A DNA stretch of 64,000 nucleotides from Candidatus Sumerlaeaceae bacterium (GTDB lineage: Bacteria; Sumerlaeota; Sumerlaeia; Sumerlaeales; Sumerlaeaceae): the NCBI GenBank assembly GCA_019695055.1, contig JAIBAT010000019.1, positions 1 through 64,000 on the forward strand. The letters are read 5' to 3'. The number at the start of each line of letters is the position of its first letter. Within the stretch, counting starts at the first letter, position 1. This document shows positions 28,503 through 38,140 of this stretch, one piece after another. The translations under genes and the position numbers were made by a program. The notes under the pieces were generated by a model that saw only the letters and a program-made list of their open reading frames with translations, did no database searches and was not told the DNA's origin.

Positions 28503-29186
28503 CGGACTCCTTGCTCCTTCTTTTCGCAAAAGCACTTTCGATTTAATGTCCTGTGATGTTTCCCATAAACTACACGGTGGCAGACCCGAAAGTTATCACC
28601 CTCGAACTCCACCCCGGGCTGGCAGCACCCTGCGGGGCAACCCGCCGAATACACCTTCCCACCATTCCTTAAAGCAACTGCCCTGCCCATCGTGGCACCG
28701 TTCATCCCCGTCAACGTTAGGCCGAAATTCGCAAATCCCGAAGGAGTGGAAACCATTGCTGCTCATGGGTTTCAGGCGTTGCGCCGTCCCTAAGAAAGGC
28801 CTGGAAAACCCGGTTGAAAGCCCAGCCTGAACTCCCCGTCAGGCGCCGGGACTTTACGGAAAATGAACAGTACTGTGAGGTAAAGCTCCCATACACAGGG
28901 GCTGACCCACGCCCCAGGCACCGAATTCCCTCGGCAAGGCGATAGCGTGACCCGGCAGGCACATTTCCCGATAGTCCACAGATTGCCTTAGGTTGGGGTG
29001 GAGGGAGTCCAAAGATAGTCCATAAACTCTCGGAAACCCCTCAAAATGTCCCCCGTGGCCTGCCCTACCAAATACTGATTGCACCACCCCCCTGTAGTCT
29101 TTGTTGACTTTTTGCTCCACACTATCAAAAAGAACCAATCAACAAGGTATCATTTCGTCCTTTAACCGGAGAAAAATCAATAATCC
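28503..29186. other. Divergent intergenic region without a supportable gene
   Basis: About 680 bases between the start of the Gly/Trp-rich protein gene and the GH57-like gene. Short open frames on both strands (for example 28854-29138 minus) lack ribosome binding sites and protein-like composition. The base composition looks less GC-rich near 29090-29180. Both flanking promoters must lie here, but no motif stands out. Confidence 0.6.
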
Positions 29187-32100
29187 ATGCGCTTTCTGAG
29201 AAGCCAGCCCAAACAGGTGGACCGGTCCAAATTCTGCCGGGAATTATTTTCAGGTTGGGCCTTTGTCGCCGCCCTTGCCTTGGGGGGATTCCTGACCGTT
29301 TCCGCCCCGGCAATCACCGTTGGGCCCGGATCCTCCATCGGGACCGACTCCGCTGGCAACGCCTTCAATGAGGAGTTCCAGGATTGGACCGCCAGCGACC
29401 TCCGCGCCCTTGACCCCATCGGCACCGCCGACGGCCTTTACAACTACAGCGATGGTTACGACCAATCCCGCGATCTCATGGCGTTCTATTCCCACATCGA
29501 TTCAGCGCAGAATGGGAATGCGTATTTTCGGCTCGATTTTTACAATTTGGCACTTGGGGCCGAAAGTGGATATCAGGACTTCTACATCGCGATCGATACG
29601 GGAAGCACGACTGTCACGCAGCGGAATTGGATGCCCGACAATACCAATGTTCAGGTTTCTGAGTCAAATAGCGGGCAAACAGGCGGTTGGATGATCTGTT
29701 TGGCAATGTACGATACACAGTATTGGAAAATTTACGACGGGGATTGGACTGTGTTGGCCGAGCGATACGCTGGCGGCTCACCAACTGGAACTTATGCCAG
29801 TCACTTCGTCGGCTATAACAACGCCCCCTACTATCATAGCCAGCTTGACGCAGTCGAACTCGGCATCTCTAAGCAAATGCTTTACGACAAAGGCTGGAAT
29901 GGTACAACCCCACTCAAGTTCTGGGTCATGACCACAAAGGACAGCAGCAGCACCAGCTGCGGCAGCGGCAGCAAAGCCACCGACACCTTCAAGGATTCCG
30001 ATCGCGGTTGCAGCGACGGCATTATCAACGGCGCCATCCTCTCTTCCGACACCACCGGCCGCGCCAAGTACGCCTCCATCGCCCACGCCAACCAGTCCAT
30101 CAATAAGAACGACGACGTTCGCATCCACATCTTCGACTCGGCTTTCAACACCGGCTTCGTGCGCACCCTCGACACCCACGAGATCTTCAAGGTGCCGCTG
30201 AACATGCATCTCAGCGGTTGCCTCCTCTCCGCCTGTGCCTGGGCTAAGGCCCAGACCGGCTCCTCCGACAAGAGCGACGGCCCCACCTTTATCACCCGCA
30301 TCAAGGACCTCGCCGATTCCGGCGTGACCGCCAACCCCAGCGCCTTCATCGGCGGCGTCATGGCCGAGCACATCATGCCCTACTTCGAGGGCACCGTCAA
30401 TCGCACCTCCATGGATCTCTTTGAAGAGGTCAGCAAGGCCCTACTCGGCAAGGGCGCCGCGGACATGAAAGTCATGCATGTCCCCGAGCGTGTCATCCGC
30501 AGTTACTCCACGGGCATGTCCGTGCTGAACGGTTTCACCTTCGCCGATATCGCGGCCACGACCTATACGGCCACCGTGCTCGACGAAGTAACCCACTACC
30601 ACCACTGGTTCGACTCGGGCAACAGCACCTGGAGCGGCAATGGCGGCAGCGGCGACGCCCCCAACCAGCACAAGATCCAGAAGATCAACGGCGTCTACTG
30701 CTTCCTGATCAATGACCGCGAGGACCAGCAGAAGTTCGGCAACGACGATGGCGGCGCCACCCTCGACTCGCGCTATACGCTCATCGACAAGGCCATCCAG
30801 TCCGATCAGGCCCAGATCACCGTCGTCTTCGACGACTGGGAGGCTCTCGCCGGGAAATCCTTCAACATTGATACAGGCTCGCCCGTGGCCAACAACAACA
30901 TGGAGCAATACCAGCGCACCATTCGCTGGCTGGCCAATCACCCCTGGGTGGAGATTGTGCGTCTCAACGAGGTGCTCGACCGCGCCACAAACGTCGGCAA
31001 TTCCCAGTACAACCCCGCCTATGTCGTGGATCGCGGCACCCAGACAAACCTCTCCATGCAGACCTACGAGTACCTCAAGTGGTCCAGCGAACTCGGCTAC
31101 GACTTCTGGTACTACAACAACTTCAATTCCAACACAGGCAACGAGCAGAGCTTCTATGACCTCGTGCCCGTGATCACCGGCAATCAGGGCGACTACACCA
31201 CCGGCCAGCGCAGCACCATCCAAGGCTACGCCGCCGGCACCGCCCGCGACAACCAGGCCGCGACCTACGACGGGCCGAAGATCACCAGCAACAAGAAGAA
31301 CGGCGACCTGAACACCTCCAACACCCTCATTCAGGATGCCTATGTGGACCTCGCCACCGCGCCCAACAACAACCTGCGCAAACTCGGCTGGTACCAATAT
31401 GCCAATATGATTTATGAAACCGCCTGGCATCAGGAGCAGGGCCCCATCACCTACGCGAACACCGTATACCAGTCGCCCAACTTCCCGTCGCCCGACACGA
31501 CCTGGGACGGCATGAACACCTGGGCGCTGCGCCTTGGTAACCACATCCGCGACGCGGGCTTCCTGGCCTATGCTGCGCGCTGGGCCAACGCCGTTCAGAC
31601 CGGCTCCCAGACCGCCACCGCCCAGGCCCTCGCCATCGACCTCGATCAGGACGGCCAGAATGAGTACGTCTTGCGCAACAACAAGGTTCTCGCCATCTTC
31701 GAGAAGTGGGGAGGCCGCATGATCTACGCCTTCCACTATCACCCGACGGCCGGACCCATCTGCGACATCGGTGCTCCCACGGCCAACCCGTCGGGCCCCG
31801 GCGAGGAAGAGTACACCGGCACCAGCGCCAACCGCTGCTCGGCCCTCAAGGACATGAACAATGGCACCTATGCGGACCAGGCCTACAACGTGGCCGTTGG
31901 CACCAACAGCCTTACCCTGAGTTCCACGTCCGGCTCCTCGATCGTGAAGACCGTAACCTTGAACAACGGCGAGTCGCGCCTACTTGTCAGCTACAACGAA
32001 TCCGTTTCCGGTGATTTGTACATCCAGGTCGGCGCGTCACCCAACAATCTCGACATCATCAAGAATGGGCGCACGCACCTATCCACCCAGTCCAACGCCG

Positions 32101-32318
32101 GCTACTACCGCGTGGCGAACTCCGTGGGCGGCGATGTCTACGTCACCCTCGGCGGCGGGGTCAGCCGAAATGCCACGCCGCTCAACGCCGGCTACGACAA
32201 CCGCAACCTCGCCCACACGGAAATCGTTGAGATCTACGGCAACGGCACCTTCAGCTTCTCCATTGCTTTTGAGGCTGCCGCTGTTCCCGTGGAGACCTCA
32301 CTGTTCGAACTCGAGTAA
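29187..32318 (+). CDS. Secreted GH57-like glycoside hydrolase candidate
   Basis: This 1043-aa exported protein has an N-terminal signal segment (FVAALALGGFLTVSAPA). Residues about 60-280 resemble a beta-sandwich (DOMON/glucodextranase C-like) module. The central part looks like family GH57: VPLNMHLSGCLL (about 345-355), FITRIKDLADSGV, IMPYFEGTVNR, then MKVMHVPERVIRS with Glu434. VVFDDWEALAG with Asp549/Asp550 resembles the GH57 region carrying the acid/base. A C-terminal beta-rich domain binds or presents the protein. GH57 enzymes act on alpha-glucans, matching the alpha-amylase gene 48 bases downstream. The family call rests on motif resemblance by eye; an inactive or divergent homologue is possible. 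Confidence 0.6.
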   Translation: MRFLRSQPKQVDRSKFCRELFSGWAFVAALALGGFLTVSAPAITVGPGSSIGTDSAGNAFNEEFQDWTASDLRALDPIGTADGLYNYSDGYDQSRDLMAFYSHIDSAQNGNAYFRLDFYNLALGAESGYQDFYIAIDTGSTTVTQRNWMPDNTNVQVSESNSGQTGGWMICLAMYDTQYWKIYDGDWTVLAERYAGGSPTGTYASHFVGYNNAPYYHSQLDAVELGISKQMLYDKGWNGTTPLKFWVMTTKDSSSTSCGSGSKATDTFKDSDRGCSDGIINGAILSSDTTGRAKYASIAHANQSINKNDDVRIHIFDSAFNTGFVRTLDTHEIFKVPLNMHLSGCLLSACAWAKAQTGSSDKSDGPTFITRIKDLADSGVTANPSAFIGGVMAEHIMPYFEGTVNRTSMDLFEEVSKALLGKGAADMKVMHVPERVIRSYSTGMSVLNGFTFADIAATTYTATVLDEVTHYHHWFDSGNSTWSGNGGSGDAPNQHKIQKINGVYCFLINDREDQQKFGNDDGGATLDSRYTLIDKAIQSDQAQITVVFDDWEALAGKSFNIDTGSPVANNNMEQYQRTIRWLANHPWVEIVRLNEVLDRATNVGNSQYNPAYVVDRGTQTNLSMQTYEYLKWSSELGYDFWYYNNFNSNTGNEQSFYDLVPVITGNQGDYTTGQRSTIQGYAAGTARDNQAATYDGPKITSNKKNGDLNTSNTLIQDAYVDLATAPNNNLRKLGWYQYANMIYETAWHQEQGPITYANTVYQSPNFPSPDTTWDGMNTWALRLGNHIRDAGFLAYAARWANAVQTGSQTATAQALAIDLDQDGQNEYVLRNNKVLAIFEKWGGRMIYAFHYHPTAGPICDIGAPTANPSGPGEEEYTGTSANRCSALKDMNNGTYADQAYNVAVGTNSLTLSSTSGSSIVKTVTLNNGESRLLVSYNESVSGDLYIQVGASPNNLDIIKNGRTHLSTQSNAGYYRVANSVGGDVYVTLGGGVSRNATPLNAGYDNRNLAHTEIVEIYGNGTFSFSIAFEAAAVPVETSLFELE

Positions 32319-32366
32319 CCAAACAACCTTTAGAGACATGCTTTAGCAACATCAGGAGGAATCAAC

Positions 32367-34871
32367 GTGCCAATGTCAGCCCGCCGAAACGGTTATAAGA
32401 CCAACAAATATGACATGAGATATCGGCGAATTCTCGCCGCCTTGCTGCTTGCACTGACCTGCGTCTCTCCGATTCTGGCGGCGAAGCCTTCGGTTCCCAA
32501 ACCCCCGCCACCGGCGCGACCAGCTCCGGGGCCCGAATCCGGCGTCTTCGAACCTGTTCCGACCATCACTCTCAACTCTGGCACCAGCGCGGTGATCCAT
32601 CTGGCCGACTACGCAAATGTTCCCGTGAGCAGCACTGTCAATGTTCGAGCCAACCGAATGATGCTGGCCGTTCCCGGCCCGGGCCCGCTTGACCTCACCG
32701 TTGCCGCCAGCCTCAAGCCGGGGCTCACCCCTCTCGATTGCCGTGTTGGCACCCACACCCTCACCCTATTGGTCAAAACGGTTCATCGTCCCAGCCACAC
32801 ATTCCGCTTCAAGCCCAAGAACCCTGTAAAGAAGGTCTATGTGGCGGGAAGTTTCAACGGATGGAACTCCACGGCAGACGCCCTCGAAGGGCCGAGCCCC
32901 GACGGATCCTATGCCCTGACGCGCCAGCTCGACCCCGGCACCTACCGCTACAAATTTGTCGCCGACGGAAACTGGCTCGCCGATGACACCAACCCCGACA
33001 AGGAACCTGACGGCCACCAGGGTTTCAACTCCACCCTCCACGTCTCCGGAAACACCGCCGGTTTGCCGCCCCGGCTACTCCAGGAATCCACTAAACCCTA
33101 CGACGCCGGAAGCCCCGAAGGAAATGGGAGCTGCTTCGAGTTCGCCGTGGATCCAGGTGCCACCACATCGCCACTCGACGCCAAGTCTGTCATCGTGATG
33201 GACGACAATAGTTTTCTGCGCGACGCGAAGGTTACCCTTAAGGATAACAAACTGAGCGTCTGTATTCCGGGTGGCGGAAAAGGCCTCATTCGCATCAATG
33301 CCCGCACCACCGACGGCTTCTGGGCCCGCGAGACCGCCTTCTATCCTTCTGAACGCCTCGCCACGGCCCGCAACCAGTGGCGACAGGAAGTCGTCTACTT
33401 CGTGTTCACCGATCGTTTTCTTAATGGCGACCCTGCCAACGACAACAAGACCACTGACCCCGAACTCGCCCCCCTCGCCGCCTATCAGGGCGGAGACTGG
33501 GCTGGCATCCGCAAGAAGATTGAGGACGGCTATTTCGAGAAGCTCGGGGTGACGACGCTCTGGATCTCGCCGGTGGTCAGGAACGCCGAGGGCGCATGGA
33601 CCGATGCTGTTCCGCCACACCATAAATTTTCCAGCTATCACGGCTACTGGCCCGTAGCCCCCCGCGAGACCAACCAGTGGTTTGGTTCTCTTGATGATCT
33701 CAAGGACCTTGTGCAGACGGCCCACCAACACAACATCCGCATTCTTGTCGATTGCGTCGCAAACCATGTTCACACGGACCACCCCTATTACAAGCAACAC
33801 CCGGAGTGGTTTGGCCCCGTGAAGCTACCCGACGGCACCCTTAACCTCCGAAAATTCGACGATTTCCCCCTCACCACATGGTTTGACACGTTCCTTCCCA
33901 AGTTTGACTACCTGAAAGCACCGGACGCCCTCAAAGCCCAGGTCGAAGAAGCCATCTGGTGGATCGACACTGTAAAGTTTGACGGATTCCGTCACGATGC
34001 CACCAAGCACATCCCGCACGAATTCTGGCGCGCATTGACCACCGCACTGAAGACTCGGATCGAGCAACCCCGGCAGATCCACGCCTACCAGGTGGGGGAG
34101 AGCATTATCGATCGCGCCAAGCTCATGGAATACGTCAATCCCGGCGAGCTCGACGGCCAGTTTGACTTCCCCCTTTACTGGACCATTCGCAGCGCCTTTG
34201 CCACGGAAACAGAAGGATTTGACAAGCTCGACCAGTCCCTCCAGGCCAGTATTGACTCCTACGGTCCCTGGTCCATGAACTCGGCCATTCTGGGAAATCA
34301 CGACTTTGGTCGCTTTATGGCTTTTGCCGATGGATCCCTGAAACCCGAAATGGATGAGAAGGAATTCGGTTGGAACACGCCCCCTGTCGTCCATAACCAG
34401 GCAAGCTACGAGAAGCTAAAGAACGCTTTTACGTTCCTTCTGACCCTGCCCTTCGTCCCCACCATTTATTACGGCGACGAGATCGGCATGACAGGCGGCG
34501 GAGACCCCGACAACCGCCGCGTCATGCGATTCGGAAAGGACCTGACCGCCGGCGAGCAATCCGTGCTCGACCACGTCTCCCGCCTCACAGCAATCCGAAA
34601 AGCTCACCCCGCGTTGCAGTCTGGCGACTACACGCCCCTCCTGGCGGAGCAGGATGTGTTTGTCTATCTCCGCTCCGATTTCCGCGAACGGCTGCTGGTG
34701 GCGTTCAATCGTGAGTCCAAACCCAGAAGGGTGGAAGTGGCCATCCCCGCCTGGGTTGGTGCCAAAGCTCAGGTGGAGAAGTTGTCCGGCGGCGCCAACG
34801 CCAATAGGACTGCGAAGGGATTATCGCTGACAATGCCGCCGGAGTCTGCATCCATCTTCATTTTGCGTTAG
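32367..34871 (+). CDS. Secreted alpha-amylase family protein (CBM48-GH13)
   Basis: This is an exported alpha-glucan hydrolase or transglycosidase. The GTG at 32367 is used because AGGAGG lies at 32354-32359; an ATG at 32373 is possible. A signal peptide (RRILAALLLALTCVSPILA) precedes a Pro-rich linker. A CBM48/AMPK-type starch-binding module lies at about 144-225 (VYVAGSFNGWNSTADALEGP). The GH13 barrel starts near 340 (VVYFVFTDRF) and has region I DCVANHVH. Region II GFRHDATKH contains nucleophile Asp544, region III GES contains Glu578, and region IV GNHD contains Asp646 (counted from the GTG). A C-terminal beta domain completes 834 aa. It likely works with the GH57-like protein upstream in one operon. 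Confidence 0.93.
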   Translation: MPMSARRNGYKTNKYDMRYRRILAALLLALTCVSPILAAKPSVPKPPPPARPAPGPESGVFEPVPTITLNSGTSAVIHLADYANVPVSSTVNVRANRMMLAVPGPGPLDLTVAASLKPGLTPLDCRVGTHTLTLLVKTVHRPSHTFRFKPKNPVKKVYVAGSFNGWNSTADALEGPSPDGSYALTRQLDPGTYRYKFVADGNWLADDTNPDKEPDGHQGFNSTLHVSGNTAGLPPRLLQESTKPYDAGSPEGNGSCFEFAVDPGATTSPLDAKSVIVMDDNSFLRDAKVTLKDNKLSVCIPGGGKGLIRINARTTDGFWARETAFYPSERLATARNQWRQEVVYFVFTDRFLNGDPANDNKTTDPELAPLAAYQGGDWAGIRKKIEDGYFEKLGVTTLWISPVVRNAEGAWTDAVPPHHKFSSYHGYWPVAPRETNQWFGSLDDLKDLVQTAHQHNIRILVDCVANHVHTDHPYYKQHPEWFGPVKLPDGTLNLRKFDDFPLTTWFDTFLPKFDYLKAPDALKAQVEEAIWWIDTVKFDGFRHDATKHIPHEFWRALTTALKTRIEQPRQIHAYQVGESIIDRAKLMEYVNPGELDGQFDFPLYWTIRSAFATETEGFDKLDQSLQASIDSYGPWSMNSAILGNHDFGRFMAFADGSLKPEMDEKEFGWNTPPVVHNQASYEKLKNAFTFLLTLPFVPTIYYGDEIGMTGGGDPDNRRVMRFGKDLTAGEQSVLDHVSRLTAIRKAHPALQSGDYTPLLAEQDVFVYLRSDFRERLLVAFNRESKPRRVEVAIPAWVGAKAQVEKLSGGANANRTAKGLSLTMPPESASIFILR

Positions 34872-34909
34872 TGCAAATGGGGATACCGGCCGGTTGGTAG
34901 TGAGGGGGC

Positions 34910-36124
34910 ATGTTAAAACCTCCGAAACCTGCAAACGAAACTGAGCGTCTCCGCAACCTCGCCGAGTACGAGATTCTCGATACTCCGCCCGAGCAGGAAA
35001 TTGACGATCTCACCGAGATCGCATCATTCATCTGCGGCACGCCCGTCGCCATGGTGTCGCTCATCGATTCCGACCGCCAATGGTGGAAGTCGGTTCGCGG
35101 CGTGGAGGGAATCACCGAGACGCCCCGTGACATTGCGGTCTGTGCCTACGCCATCCTGACCCCGAACATCTTCATTGTGCCGGACCTTACCAACGACAAG
35201 CGCTTTTCCGAAATGCCGTATGTCGTCGGGGAGCCAAAACACCGTTTTTACGCCGGTATGCCCATCGTGACACCAGAGGGCAACGCGCTCGGAACTATTT
35301 GTGTGCTCGACAATAGACCCAAAATCCTGACCGAGCAGCAATCCCGCTGTCTCGAAGCCCTCGGTCGCCAGGTCGGCGCGCTTTTCGAATTGCGCCGTGC
35401 CAATATCAAGTTGGAGCGACTGGGCAGGCAAAAGGATGAGTTCCTCGCCATCGCCAGCCACGACCTGAAGAACCCCTTGTCGGTCGTGGGGATGTCAGCC
35501 CAGCTCATGTACGATGATCTGGCGCCCGGCACCACGCTGACAGAAGTCCACCATGGCATGCTTGGCAGTATCAGCCGCCAGGCCGGCACCATGAAACGCA
35601 TCATTCTGGATTACCTCGACTTCCAGGCCATGGAGGACGGCCAGCTCAAATTGACACTGGCTCTGGCGGATTTCAATGCCTTGGTTCGTGAAGCGGTCGA
35701 GTCCAATGCCGCCTATGCCTCAAGCAAAAACTCTTCCATTACTTTTGAACCTGCTGACGGCCTTCAACCCATCAACCTGGATGCGCCGCGCATTCAGCAG
35801 GTCGCCCTCAATTTCATTGGAAATGCCGTCAAGTTTTCCCCCCAGGGATCGGAAATTATTGTTCGCGTTCTTCCCACCGAGGACGGTGTCCGCTTCGAGG
35901 TGAGCGATTCCGGCCCGGGGCTCACCGACGAGGATTTTCGCAATGTTTTCCAGAAGTATGCAAAGCTGAGCAGCAAGCCCACAGGCGGCGAGAAGAGTTC
36001 CGGCCTCGGGCTGGCCATCTGCAAACAGCTCGTCGAATTGCACGGTGGCACTTGCGGAGTCTTTAACAACGAGGACTCCGGGGCAACCTTCTGGTTTGAA
36101 CTTCCCGGGAATCCTCCCGCATGA
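34910..36124 (+). CDS. GAF-domain sensor histidine kinase
   Basis: This is a predicted soluble two-component kinase (404 aa, no transmembrane segment). The N-terminus (RLRNLAEYEILDTPPEQEID) and residues about 25-160 form a GAF domain of the type often found in light- or redox-related kinases, though no chromophore can be claimed. HisKA follows with phospho-acceptor His184 in IASHDLKNPL. The HATPase domain has the N box (NFIGNAVKFSPQ), G1 DSGPGL and G2 SSGLGLAIC. No response regulator is adjacent, so its partner is unknown. It lies 38 bases after the amylase gene on the same strand. Confidence 0.92.
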   Translation: MLKPPKPANETERLRNLAEYEILDTPPEQEIDDLTEIASFICGTPVAMVSLIDSDRQWWKSVRGVEGITETPRDIAVCAYAILTPNIFIVPDLTNDKRFSEMPYVVGEPKHRFYAGMPIVTPEGNALGTICVLDNRPKILTEQQSRCLEALGRQVGALFELRRANIKLERLGRQKDEFLAIASHDLKNPLSVVGMSAQLMYDDLAPGTTLTEVHHGMLGSISRQAGTMKRIILDYLDFQAMEDGQLKLTLALADFNALVREAVESNAAYASSKNSSITFEPADGLQPINLDAPRIQQVALNFIGNAVKFSPQGSEIIVRVLPTEDGVRFEVSDSGPGLTDEDFRNVFQKYAKLSSKPTGGEKSSGLGLAICKQLVELHGGTCGVFNNEDSGATFWFELPGNPPA

Positions 36125-36198
36125 TTTTTCCGCGGCGCGTGTAAGACCTCATCCACATCGAAGTCGAAAAGTCCCGTCCGTCTTCCGGAGGTGTGATC

Positions 36199-36675
36199 AT
36201 GATTCGAATCTCGGCAGTCCAAATCCTTCTCACGGCCGCAATGCTTCTGGGCATATTGCGCCCTGTCTCCGCCCTTTCCGCCGACGACAACTCCTCCATT
36301 CCCGAATGCTGCCGCCTCAAGGTCGCAAAGCCCGCAAAGCTCATTGCGATTATCTTCCGTTCCGATGCCGACGAAGCCAGTCGGAACCTGGCCCCAATTA
36401 TCGACGCCGTCCGCAAGGAATTGGAACACGATCCTGTCCTTTTCCTTACCATGGATTTCTCTACCACGGAAACTCTTAAGCAGGCCGAGTACCTTGCCAA
36501 TGCCATGGACTGCGATGATCTCTGGAACAAGTTCGGCAAGCAGTCGGGATTTGTTGTTGTCGCTGATGCGATAACCAAGCGGCCCCTCGCCAAACTGACC
36601 CGCTTTTACGATGCGCCAAAGATGCTCGCCGAACTACGCCAGCTCATCGCTGCACCTCGTGATCTGGGCCCGTAG
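36199..36675 (+). CDS. Exported thioredoxin-fold-like protein, unknown function
   Basis: This is a small secreted protein (158 aa). GGAGG at 36187-36191 fits the ATG at 36199. A signal peptide (ISAVQILLTAAMLLGILRPVSA) is followed by a domain with KPAKLIAIIFRSDADEAS, DPVLFLTMDFSTTET and WNKFGKQSGFVVVADAITKR. That is the beta-alpha-beta order of thioredoxin-like folds. The CxxC motif is absent: the only pair is an adjacent CC near residue 32, plus one Cys in MDCDDLW. A redox function is therefore uncertain. It sits just upstream of the cupredoxin and ECF sigma genes. Confidence 0.65.
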   Translation: MIRISAVQILLTAAMLLGILRPVSALSADDNSSIPECCRLKVAKPAKLIAIIFRSDADEASRNLAPIIDAVRKELEHDPVLFLTMDFSTTETLKQAEYLANAMDCDDLWNKFGKQSGFVVVADAITKRPLAKLTRFYDAPKMLAELRQLIAAPRDLGP

Positions 36676-36706
36676 CCGCCCAAATCAGTTTTCTTCATTT
36701 CCCTGC

Positions 36707-36736
36707 GCAATCCTCGCGCAACTTCAGCGTCATATA
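36707..36736 (+). promoter_or_regulatory. Candidate ECF-type promoter of the cupredoxin gene
   Basis: GCAAT at 36707-36711 and CGTCATATA at 36728-36736 are separated by 16 bases, the spacing normal for ECF sigma promoters. The same two boxes with the same spacing occur before the ECF sigma gene (38080-38109). The matching block extends to GCGTCATATA-n-CGCACG. The start codon is 37 bases after the -10 box. Confidence 0.65.
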
Positions 36737-36773
36737 CCGCACGTTCAAATTCTGGTGTAGGGGAGAGTGTGCA

Positions 36774-38021
36774 GTGAAACGCTTTGGAATTATGATGGCC
36801 GCTGCTTGCATCTTGTCTTCTGTCGCAGGCGCGCAAACCACGTCGTCCGTCCAGATCGCATGGGACGACTTTGGAACCGCCGGTTACTTCATGAGCAGCT
36901 TCTCTCCGCCCTCCGCCAATGTCGGGCTCACGGGCAGCGGCAACCTGAACCCAACCCTGTCTCTCCAGATGGGCAAGCGCTACAAGTTCACCTACACCAA
37001 TGCCGGAAGTCATCCCTTGGAGGTCGTCGCCCGCGGCGCAACCTTTGCTTCCGACGTGGCCCATCTCAGTCTTGCTGTTAATCCTTCCCTTGAATCCAAC
37101 TCCGGCATCGCCTGGTTCGAGACCGGCAGCGATTTCTATTTCAACATCACTGGCCAGCTTGCTGATGCCCTGAACGCCGGGGCTGGCGGCGCGGGTTACC
37201 ACTGCAACTTCCATCCCGACACCATGCGCGGCGGCATCGTCTTTACGGCCGCTGACTCCAATCTGCTCTGGCCGAATGGATCCGAGAACTTCGAAAATGC
37301 CGTCATTGGCACTCAGGTCAATTCCGCCATCACGAGCTGGAGCGTCGTCGCCGGGTCTGTTCCCGCAAACTACACTCCCCTCATCGCCAGCACACCCGCT
37401 GGCCATCCCAATCAGGCCGCAGGATCCACGCGCTGGTTGACCGTTACCGACACGGACAACTCCGCCGCTGCTAATGGCCGCACATACACCAACAGCATCA
37501 TCGTTCCGGGTGCCGGAACGGTCAGCAAATACAACTTCAATTTCCGGATGGACGTCCAATCGGTCGGCACTACAGGCCCGCTGCTGATTTCCCAGCATAT
37601 TAATGGCAGCAGTACCTACGTGAACGTTGCCGGCCTTGAGGTGACTTCCGTCGGCCTTGGCCTGATCATTGTTGGTACAGACGACGGCGGCGCTGGCAAA
37701 GCTGGCGCTTCCACCCGCACGACGCTTTACAACTTTGCTGATTCCGGAGGCTTTGGTCAAAATGCCTGGATCCCCGTGCAGTATGAAATCGATCTTGCCG
37801 GCGGGCTTCTCAAGGGCACTGCCACTGGTACGGACAATGTGACGGTCAAGAATGCCCAGATCTCCGGTTTAGCCCTCCAGTCGGTCAACGCCAAGGACTT
37901 CCGCTTTTGTATCCGTGGTAATGGCAGCGGCAACGTCTCCACGATCAGCTTCGACAATATCGTGCTTCAGGGAACGGAAACGCCCCCGTCCGGCGTGACG
38001 GATTGGGGCATCTATCAGTGA
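36774..38021 (+). CDS. Secreted cupredoxin-domain protein
   Basis: This 415-aa exported protein carries a type 1 copper domain. The GTG at 36774 follows GGGGAGAG and opens a signal peptide ending VAGA (about residue 20). Residues about 25-160 form a cupredoxin: GKRYKFTYTNAGSHPLEV supplies His80, and GYHCNFHPDTMRGG supplies Cys144, His147 and Met151, the complete His-Cys-His-Met ligand set. Residues about 165-405 are a second beta-rich, lectin-like domain ending ISFDNIVLQGTE. The likely role is extracytoplasmic electron transfer or copper binding. It shares a promoter motif with the downstream ECF sigma gene and is probably its target. Confidence 0.85.
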   Translation: MKRFGIMMAAACILSSVAGAQTTSSVQIAWDDFGTAGYFMSSFSPPSANVGLTGSGNLNPTLSLQMGKRYKFTYTNAGSHPLEVVARGATFASDVAHLSLAVNPSLESNSGIAWFETGSDFYFNITGQLADALNAGAGGAGYHCNFHPDTMRGGIVFTAADSNLLWPNGSENFENAVIGTQVNSAITSWSVVAGSVPANYTPLIASTPAGHPNQAAGSTRWLTVTDTDNSAAANGRTYTNSIIVPGAGTVSKYNFNFRMDVQSVGTTGPLLISQHINGSSTYVNVAGLEVTSVGLGLIIVGTDDGGAGKAGASTRTTLYNFADSGGFGQNAWIPVQYEIDLAGGLLKGTATGTDNVTVKNAQISGLALQSVNAKDFRFCIRGNGSGNVSTISFDNIVLQGTETPPSGVTDWGIYQ

Positions 38022-38079
38022 CCCGTCGTTTTGGGGCACGCCGAGCCAATGCCCATGAGAAAAAATGCAAAAATGTCGT

Positions 38080-38109
38080 GCAATGGTCCCACAAATCCGG
38101 CGTCATATA
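38080..38109 (+). promoter_or_regulatory. Candidate autoregulated ECF promoter of the sigma gene
   Basis: GCAAT at 38080-38084, 16 bases, then CGTCATATA at 38101-38109. This matches the element before the cupredoxin gene in both boxes and spacing. It lies 31 bases upstream of the sigma factor ATG, as expected for ECF autoregulation. Confidence 0.65.
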
Positions 38110-38140
38110 ACGCACGGATAACCGGGACCGGCAAAACCTC

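Noticed and set aside
28560..28680. Possible cobalamin riboswitch on the minus strand upstream of the 960-aa protein gene (a TTGCCCCGCAGG block)
   Set aside because: Only one short B12-box-like piece is present. The other conserved elements and the expected order are missing.
30441..31742. 433-codon open frame antisense to the GH57-like gene
   Set aside because: Val/Gly/Ala-biased shadow of a GC-rich gene; the plus-strand protein has a signal peptide and family-like motifs.
36736..36762. tRNA T-loop-like GTTCAAATTC
   Set aside because: No pairing T stem, acceptor stem or anticodon arm can be drawn around it. It lies in the leader of the cupredoxin gene.
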